From an uncultured Bacteroidales bacterium (lineage in GTDB: Bacteria; Bacteroidota; Bacteroidia; Bacteroidales; F082): 9,439 nucleotides of DNA. This document shows, in pieces, positions 7,301 through 9,439 of the stretch (the stretch's first letter is position 1; each line of letters begins with the position of its first letter). Made by a program: the position numbers and the translations under genes. The notes beneath the pieces were generated by a model. That model saw only the letters and a list, made by a program, of their open reading frames with translations. It was not told the DNA's origin and ran no database searches. The DNA lies in assembly GCA_937884015.1 (NCBI GenBank), contig CALGBV010000128.1:1-9439 (forward strand). The letters run 5' to 3'.

Positions 7301-8668
7301 ACCCAAGAAATTGTAGGAATGGAAGGTATAGGTTCCGTTGCCCGACAGTTTGTCGCCCGCCACCCAAAGGCTGCGGTTGACGGTTTCGATGTAGGATTCC
7401 CTGACCGTATTTCCGTTTAGGTCTTCCAAACGGTGGTCTGTCGTATCATATCTTCCATGAGCCGGATAAGTAATAGCAGACCCATCCTCTGTCATAAGGT
7501 TTGAGAAACCATGAATGGTACCGTAATTATAATCTGCATCCTTGACATTCAAGGTGCTGCCGCTCACCGTCAGTGTTTTGCCACTGGCTCCTTGCACGCC
7601 TCCGCTTGCATTCACCGTCACGGTGGCGCCACCTTGCACGGTAAAATTCTCATTGGCATCGATGCCATAAGAGGACGAGGCATTAATAATCAAGCTGCCA
7701 CTGCCCTGAATGGTCATACTCGATTGCGCCCAGATTCCAGTACACGAACCCTCTATTTTGTTGCTCCCAACCAGCACCACTTTCAGGCCCGGTATGCCGC
7801 TACGTATGCCATATATGTTTCCGAGATAGTTGCCTGTTGGGATAGTGGCATTAGTCAATGTCAGCGTATTGGTGCTGAAATTGTAAACGGCATCGCCAGT
7901 AATGGGGGTAAAGATTGTTGTACCACTAAAAGCGAAGGTACCACTGTTACCGCTCAGTTTCTGGCCGCCCACCCACAGGCTATGGTTGACGGTTTCGATG
8001 CAAGCTTCAACCGCTATGCTTCCATTCTCGTTTTCCAGACGGCGATCCACCGTATCATAACTTCCGCGGATTGGATAGGTAATGGCAGACCCATCATGTC
8101 TCGTAAAGTACGAGAAACCATGAATGGCACCGTAACTATAACTGGCGCCCTCGACATTCAAGGTACTGCTTCTCACCGTCAGGGTTTTGCCGTTGGTTCC
8201 TTGCACGCCTTTGCCTGCATTCACCGTCACGGTGGTGCCATATTGCACGGTAAAATCCCCATCGGCCTTAATGCCATATTGACTTGATGCATAGATGCTC
8301 AATTTGCCGCCGCCTTGAATCGTCATGTTGGTCTCGGCCCAGATCCCGTCACAATCTCCCTCTATTTTGTTGCTTCCAACCAGCACCACCTTCAGTCCAG
8401 GAATGGCACTACGAATACCATAAGCATAACCTATTCCTACATAATTGCCCGTAGGGATAGTGGCATTGGTCAAGGTCAAAGTATTCGTACCAAAGTCATA
8501 GACCACACTGCCGGAAATATCAGTAAGCATTGTCCCTGTGAAAGTGAACGTGCCACTAGTGGCAGTCATTTTCTGCCCTGCGACCCACAAGTCGTTGTTC
8601 GTTGCATAAGCCCGCGACCCGAGCAATGCAAACACGGTGATTAATAATAGTAAAATTCTCTTTCTCAT
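188..8668 (-). CDS. Giant secreted repeat protein, 12 tandem beta-helix-like modules (2826 aa)
   Basis: The protein has a signal peptide (residues 1-22), twelve tandem modules (26-2425) and a C-terminal region (2426-2826). Each module opens with a strand like (N/D)LWVxGxxV, then GDGKVSYDAxxNxLTLxNA, then GLTIxLVGxNxIT, an xGIY turn, TIxGxGTLxV, LTIxGGC and a closing VEIxxPxGA segment. Short hydrophobic strands with G/N/D turns suggest a right-handed beta-helix. The wording recalls the Cthe_2159-type carbohydrate-binding family (DUF4353), but that is a resemblance, not a demonstrated match. No catalytic motif was seen. The likely role is a surface or secreted adhesin or glycan-binding protein (inference). 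The ATG at 8668 is the only sensible start: an in-frame TAA lies at 8687-8689 and the signal peptide begins at once. No Shine-Dalgarno is visible; the leader is A-rich, as is usual in Bacteroidota. It appears monocistronic, closed by hairpins at 150-180 and 74-118. The frame is intact throughout, so it is probably functional despite its size. Confidence 0.95.
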   Translation of the reverse strand: MRKRILLLLITVFALLGSRAYATNNDLWVAGQKMTATSGTFTFTGTMLTDISGSVVYDFGTNTLTLTNATIPTGNYVGIGYAYGIRSAIPGLKVVLVGSNKIEGDCDGIWAETNMTIQGGGKLSIYASSQYGIKADGDFTVQYGTTVTVNAGKGVQGTNGKTLTVRSSTLNVEGASYSYGAIHGFSYFTRHDGSAITYPIRGSYDTVDRRLENENGSIAVEACIETVNHSLWVGGQKLSGNSGTFAFSGTTIFTPITGDAVYNFSTNTLTLTNATIPTGNYLGNIYGIRSGIPGLKVVLVGSNKIEGSCTGIWAQSSMTIQGSGSLIINASSSYGIDANENFTVQGGATVTVNASGGVQGASGKTLTVSGSTLNVKDADYNYGTIHGFSNLMTEDGSAITYPAHGRYDTTDHRLEDLNGNTVRESYIETVNRSLWVAGDKLSGNGTYTFHSYNFLGGGIEGSVTYNFSTNTLTLDNATITTYSTILGVIPGIQNYIPNLKIELIGNNSITGPLCAISSATDLYIIGTGTLDINVTSSEGINVDGNLSISQSQVMVASSGNSFRVTGNFSMQDRCSVMVNDYNGIYGSSGKTITVNNSQLDALNNGNSSCSAVQGFSYLTLVDVEINFPVGARYDTAIRHLVNSNGNIAHQVKIGEVSYDLWVNGIQVKGTNKNDVCGDGKTSYDESTNTLTLNNVTLRTTNIPAVRNAISGLKINLIGENTLTSQLKEGILAEAATIFTGTGQLSVTGTNGIVAYDNITLQGGCEVVAIGTGSANHAAIYCSDSGSHTLTVNQSTLHAFCKYTNVGTLYGFTSLSTANGTSVLKPYHATWSSTDRCLIYQGQKVFTEVLIDHKEYNLYVQGTRVNSGNASDILGDGKVSYDEAANVLTLNNASITNTGSGNDGIQTSINNLTINLVGNNTITSGDDGIQITSANTTFTGFGTLTVDGCGWGIYVYDPTGKTISFTNGCTVKLTGSSYGIDLEVATLNIENATLWAKGSTKSVSCGSLSMEGVEISAPAGASFDNGNIVYAGTTNPVKNEYVKITPLPYNLYVRGTQITAANADDVLGDGKVRYDANENVLTLNNAVINGNTNGIQNYIAGLTIRLVGTNSITSSSAGIYSSQNLIIEGMGTLNVSGTHGIYVNGCNLTVQNGCTLNATGTGSGGYSGIYGTSGRSLTISNCKVTAVNGNSTAGSVYGFSNLYMNDVSITSPTGAVWSGNAVKLNGTAVTSQVVFSPTPYNLWVKGIQVTSANAPDILGDGKVSYDAEENELTLEGASISGFSGIFGVYYIGIENKIPGLTIRVNNDCSITTSGKDGIKSSVALTIEGTGTLHVEGDNGIHVTSGNLTIKGGCMVEAIGKKSDAYSGICGSASYILTIDRSRVEATANTSSTTGAIYGFRNLSLDHVEILEPTGASYNGTSRKMFYADGTTLVKEAVIDGTPYDLYIIGEQVTSANCEHFTHRRIEGNVSYDPVENVLTLDNAFLGFNYMGDPVIENYIPDLTIKLIGENHIEGNDSDGCPALKSEVNRDSYFYIEGPGELYTDGSFDFYNHNNCTVFVTDGAYVELYDNGGNSGNFYGDNWLELWVNNAVLKAHTVTGLYDGRSFGSPIVAPTGACVVWNADTDTYYVGFENDGPEAEDVVVESSYNIEVAGVHVTASNAHNITGDGISGFVSYDADTHTLTLDNATIQADEEGISSYLDDSNLTISLIGENNITAVGAGIYALNSVTLDAGGETDVHSLSVRGSDGIYMEDGDLTIQGGCHLETTGQRNGSYAGIYGEGQTLTISNSWVRARNNASNTCSAVTNFGEIVLNDIGIAQPMDAVWDDENDNYTHSADGTAVHFLEYDKVEYDLTIANIPVTNVNANNITGPGISGNVWYDASSNTLNLENASIVCLNEDDENGIYNSIDGLTINLVGNNYIATDEDGISLHASTAITGTGKLLIESEYGIYDYSAQHTLTIADGCEVEVDASQCGVHMRDESTLLIDRATLKSTGGYGSSVRTMDLQLRGVKILSPAGAYWDGEDISDAEDNTLSSQVEIGIEEYDLEVASIPVNSSNADHITGPGIEGNVWFNAMSNTLTLDNVTITCLNGANESGINTYLDDLTIVLVGTNTIRTDEDGVSLRGTSTTITGDGTLNIEAEYGIYDYNSSTLNIIEGCTVNVTAAIQGVNVGDGTLRIDNATLRSIGENNFSLAAGNLILNDVEISSPDGAYWNEENGFVYDNLGNRITSEVVIENKKYDLWIAQNQVTTSNAGNIFGDGIEGSVAYNAEDNILTLENATVTSLNDNGIVSKIDGLTIDLIGESKVIAGEEGLSLYGATTLSGSGMLNVESNFGLYSYDNDVTIEGGCQIDITGSYTGVSFQNTGTLTIDGAILRVSGESFSLHAPDLQLVNVEIASPEGAYWNGETVVDAQDNYVTDQVVIAPYNIFHGMVSTDWSEPDNWTNRIVPNANSSITIDAVCTVNDDVRAKSVQIADDATVYVLSGQTLSAESVTDTDASQLVVNEGAEVTTTTPGTKATVRKSVDAWGENTGWNLIAAPIADANLSTNTTLTGQGDFDLYGYDETNHNEQEWVNYKAVPFESLVPGQGYLFANDMDNWHQFMGELNAAMVSIGVTYTPESGYPLSGFNLIGNPFAHNIYKGSGCAIDDSNLEEGYYTLSDEGEWQAQADGTPIAPCQAILVRTDATTTLNIANTTAAPSNAKGEARRLKLTVEGNRLTDQVFITEGEGRSLKKIAHVNPNAPTLYVKDGEKDCAIAFTNGEKSLTLCFKAKTVGSYTLRLDETTIGKGIVRLTDTMTGETVKLHAGETYTFSAAPGDKAERFTVMMK
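1394..8593 (-). repeat. Twelve diverged tandem modules of about 200 residues in the giant protein
   Basis: Module starts are at residues 26, 230, 433, 659, 856, 1049, 1240, 1443, 1647, 1851, 2045 and 2240, ending at 2425. Module lengths are 204, 203, 226, 197, 193, 191, 203, 204, 204, 194, 195 and 186. On the DNA, module starts lie near 8593, 7981, 7372, 6694, 6103, 5524, 4951, 4342, 3730, 3118, 2536 and 1951. All begin with a (S/N/D)L(W/Y)V-like strand (module 9 NIEV, module 10 DLTI, module 11 DLEV) and end just before the next one. Modules 1 and 2 are close copies at DNA level, and 10 and 11 share the GPGIxGNVW opening. Module 3 carries about 25 extra residues and module 8 has lost most of the GIY/LTI pattern. 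Boundaries were assigned by eye from the recurring opening strand and may shift by a few residues. Confidence 0.9.
8603..8668 (-). other. Type I signal peptide of the giant repeat protein
   Basis: Residues 1-22 have a basic start (MRKR), a hydrophobic core (ILLLLITVFALLG) and an AYA cleavage motif before TNND, where the mature protein would begin. There is no lipobox cysteine, so this is signal peptidase I rather than lipoprotein processing. It means Sec export across the inner membrane. The next step, at the outer membrane, is not shown by the sequence. Confidence 0.9.
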
Positions 8669-8714
8669 ATTACTTGTATTTATTTGTTACTCATTTAATA
8701 AAAAAAACACCTCA

Positions 8715-8792
8715 TTACATCTTCACCAGCCCATGTTGGTAGGCATAGTGTATCAGTTCGGCGGTGAGCATAATGTCGATGCTTTTACCCAT
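8715..8792 (-). CDS. Possible 25-aa leader peptide upstream of the giant gene
   Basis: A short open frame begins MGKSIDIML, continues TAELI and ends HYAYQHGLVKM before TAA. An in-frame TAA (8799-8801) lies three codons upstream of the ATG, so the frame cannot extend into a longer gene. It sits in the 5' leader of the giant gene, ending 46 bases before that gene's ATG. Its own ATG lies about 16 bases downstream of a TATTTTTG promoter-like box. Codons are mixed and not AT-biased like the surrounding intergenic DNA, which favours real coding or a coding relic. The stop is followed by a run of eight T on this strand (8700-8707), but I see no convincing hairpin before it, so a classical attenuator is not supported. 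It could be a leader peptide, a small protein, a remnant of a longer gene, or chance. I recognise no family. Confidence 0.35.
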   Translation of the reverse strand: MGKSIDIMLTAELIHYAYQHGLVKM

Positions 8793-8808
8793 AATAAATT
8801 ATTTGGGG

Positions 8809-8816
8809 CAAAAATA
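8809..8816 (-). promoter_or_regulatory. Bacteroides-type -7 promoter box (TATTTTTG) for the giant gene
   Basis: The minus strand reads TATTTTTG, an exact match to the Bacteroidota -7 consensus TAnnTTTG. Transcription would start at about 8800-8804, giving a leader of roughly 135 bases to the big gene and about ten bases to the short leader frame. I found no TTTG or TTG -33 element at the usual 19-21 base distance (around 8836-8842), so the match rests on one half of the promoter only. No other TAnnTTTG was seen on this strand between 8669 and 8935. Confidence 0.4.
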
Positions 8817-8955
8817 GGGCAATAACAGAAGCGTAATTTAAGTAATTGTACGTATTTTAGGCAACAATATGCAATTTGACCTTTTTATAACCAAGACATT
8901 CAAAACATATAAAACTTTGGAAACTATATGCTTTTTGACTGTCCATTGTCGGGCA

Positions 8956-8972
8956 GCATCTCGGAGAGATGC
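8956..8972. repeat. Perfect short hairpin GCATCTC-GGA-GAGATGC
   Basis: Seven perfectly paired bases surround a three-base loop. It lies in AT-rich intergenic DNA with no adjoining T-run on either strand, so it is not an obvious terminator. It may belong to a repeated intergenic element together with the hairpin at 8984-9002. Confidence 0.6.
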
Positions 8973-8983
8973 GATTTCTGTCC

Positions 8984-9002
8984 CCCCATACGCAGTGTGG
9001 GG
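8984..9002. repeat. Short GC-rich hairpin CCCCATA...TGTGGGG
   Basis: CCCCATA pairs with TGTGGGG (one T-G wobble) around the loop CGCAG. It stands 11 bases after the preceding hairpin and 22 bases before the REP-like element. The close spacing of such palindromes suggests a composite repeated intergenic sequence rather than separate regulatory sites. Confidence 0.5.
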
Positions 9003-9024
9003 CATGCGCATAACTAACTACAAT

Positions 9025-9171
9025 TATAGATTCCCGCTTCGTGGGAATGGATGACTTAACTATATAGACAAACGGCGGCGGTTGATGTTCGCGTTTTGTT
9101 GAAAACTGGTCGCCGCCACTATTCTACTATCCCCTATGCGGTCCATTCCCGCCGCCAGGCGGGAATCTATA
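9025..9171. repeat. REP-pair or MITE-like element, 147 bp, with perfect 13-bp inverted ends
   Basis: The left end TATAGATTCCCGC (9025-9037) is the exact reverse complement of the right end GCGGGAATCTATA (9159-9171). Each end is itself a hairpin: ATTCCCGC-TTC-GTGGGAAT at 9030-9048 (one G-T wobble) and ATTCCCGCC-GCCA-GGCGGGAAT at 9145-9166. A second arm, GGGAATGGA (9043-9051) and TCCATTCCC (9142-9150), extends the inverted symmetry. Between them lies another dyad, GGCGGCG (9074-9080) with CGCCGCC (9111-9117), holding an inner GTTTT/AAAAC stem (9093-9106). Two related palindromes in opposite orientation is the layout of REP doublets (REPINs) or of non-autonomous MITEs. It encodes no protein. Which of the two it is depends on its copy number in the genome. 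Confidence 0.6.
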
Positions 9172-9281
9172 TAAATTCTATTCGCTACAGAAATCAGTCA
9201 TCCGTTATACTACAGCCTTTGGAAAAAACAACCTGCTTCCAAAATAAAATGTACTAAACAAGCGGTTTTTATTGAATCTCG

Positions 9282-9304
9282 AAAAAACTGCTACTTTATG
9301 TAGC
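9282..9304 (-). terminator. Weak terminator-like hairpin at the edge of the 42-bp array
   Basis: On the minus strand GCTAC (9304-9300) pairs with GTAGC (9294-9290) around ATAAA, followed by AG and six T (9287-9282). The stem is only five base pairs, so it would be a weak terminator. Its position right at the array boundary suggests leftward transcription of the array could end here. Confidence 0.3.
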
Positions 9305-9439
9305 TTGAAAATCGAGTTTCATGCAGATCAAACTATGTCCGATAGCTTGAAAATCGAGTTTCATGCAGATCAAACTATGTCCGATAGCTTGAAAATCGAG
9401 TTTCATGCAGATCAAACTATGTCCGATAGCTTGAAAATC
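9296..9439 (-). CDS. Doubtful partial reading frame through the 42-bp repeats
   Basis: If the array is translated from the minus strand, it gives 47 codons of a GHSLICMKLDFQAI repeat entering from beyond the window and ending FQAT before TAA (9296-9298). The stop falls in the loop of a small hairpin followed by U6, which would suit the end of a transcript. Against coding: identical repeats of 3n length keep frames open by construction, and the plus strand is open as well. The true start, if any, lies outside the window. I recognise no family. Confidence 0.15.
   Translation of the reverse strand, partial: DFQAIGHSLICMKLDFQAIGHSLICMKLDFQAIGHSLICMKLDFQAT
9301..9439. repeat. Perfect 42-bp tandem direct repeat array (3.3 copies, continues past window)
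   Basis: Units start at 9301, 9343, 9385 and 9427. Each begins TAGCTTGAAAATCGAG and ends CAAACTATGTCCGA. The three full copies are identical and the fourth is cut by the window end. There are no spacers between copies. Each unit holds a dyad AGTTTCAT-GCAG-ATCAAACT (one mismatch). As 42 is 14 codons, one frame is open on each strand: plus-strand SLKIEFHADQTMSD and minus-strand GHSLICMKLDFQAI. Perfect identity points to recent expansion or ongoing homogenisation, as in a minisatellite. Confidence 0.9.

Larger units (their letters stand above)
8817..9295. other. Gene-free AT-rich upstream region with clustered palindromes
   Basis: No open frame here looks real. The 61-codon plus-strand frame at 8869-9054 runs straight through two of the hairpins and the left end of the REP-like element and shows no recognisable protein. 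The first part (8817-8938) is AT-rich and featureless. The middle (8939-9171) holds four hairpins and a GC-rich dyad, described separately. The last part (9172-9289) holds only one weak inverted repeat, TTTGGAA (9218-9224) with TTCCAAA (9237-9243), without a T-run. Confidence 0.6.

Noticed and set aside
7511..8287. 258-codon plus-strand frame opposite modules 1 and 2
   Set aside because: It is the antisense of the repeats. Its internal duplication simply mirrors the duplicated modules, and it has no start signal or recognisable domain. Other long antisense frames (2741-3322, 4454-4981, 3887-4219) are rejected for the same reason.
8700..8720. Attenuator terminator between the leader frame and the giant gene
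   Set aside because: A run of eight T is present on the minus strand, but no stable hairpin precedes it; only a 3-5 bp imperfect stem can be drawn.
8637..8825. Plus-strand frame with a hydrophobic start (62 codons, GTG start) overlapping the 5' end of the giant gene
   Set aside because: The hydrophobic segment is the antisense of the signal-peptide region and AT-rich leader. The frame overlaps both the real start and the leader frame on the other strand, and no promoter or homology cue supports it.
8869..9054. Plus-strand 61-codon frame
   Set aside because: It runs through two perfect hairpins and the left arm of the REP-like element, so its sequence is explained by the palindromes. No protein family features are visible.
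9301..9439. CRISPR array
   Set aside because: The 42-bp units follow each other directly and are identical over their full length. There are no variable spacers and no cas genes in the window.

Overview
The window looks like chromosomal DNA from a gut- or mouth-type member of the Bacteroidota, probably Bacteroidales of the Prevotella/Bacteroides kind. Three things point there. The C-terminal part of the one large gene carries motifs typical of Bacteroidales secreted proteins (WSxxxNW, GWNLIAAP, GFNLIGNPF and a terminal segment of the form LTDxMTGExVxL...YTFxA...RFxV). The only good promoter match is the Bacteroides-type -7 box TAnnTTTG. The large gene also has no Shine-Dalgarno sequence ahead of its start. 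The genus is inferred from memory of such proteins, not from a search.

Almost 90% of the window is a single minus-strand gene (188-8668) for a 2826-residue secreted protein. It has a type I signal peptide, then twelve tandem modules of about 186-226 residues, each predicted to form beta-helix-like rungs, then a 401-residue C-terminal region that is noticeably richer in G+C. I see no catalytic domain. The protein is best described as a giant repetitive cell-surface or secreted protein, adhesin-like or carbohydrate-binding-like. The exact ligand cannot be read from the sequence.

Downstream of the gene (1-187) are two strong hairpins. One lies directly behind the stop codon (150-180). The other is a classical intrinsic terminator with a U7 tail (74-118). 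Upstream of the gene is a leader of about 135 bases. It holds a well-formed 25-codon open frame (8715-8792) placed just behind a TATTTTTG box (8809-8816), so the big gene may be expressed from a transcript with a short leader peptide.

From about 8817 to 9295 there is no convincing gene. The stretch is AT-rich and holds a cluster of palindromes: two stand-alone hairpins (8956-8972 and 8984-9002) and a 147-bp REP/MITE-like element (9025-9171) with perfect 13-bp inverted ends. The right edge of the window enters an array of perfect 42-bp direct repeats (9301-9439, continuing beyond the window). Because 42 is a multiple of three, one frame stays open on each strand. The minus-strand frame stops inside a small hairpin followed by U6.

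I do not see a multi-gene system here. The features most worth following up are the repeat protein with its one-cysteine-per-repeat ladder, the leader ORF, and the two non-coding repeat elements upstream.
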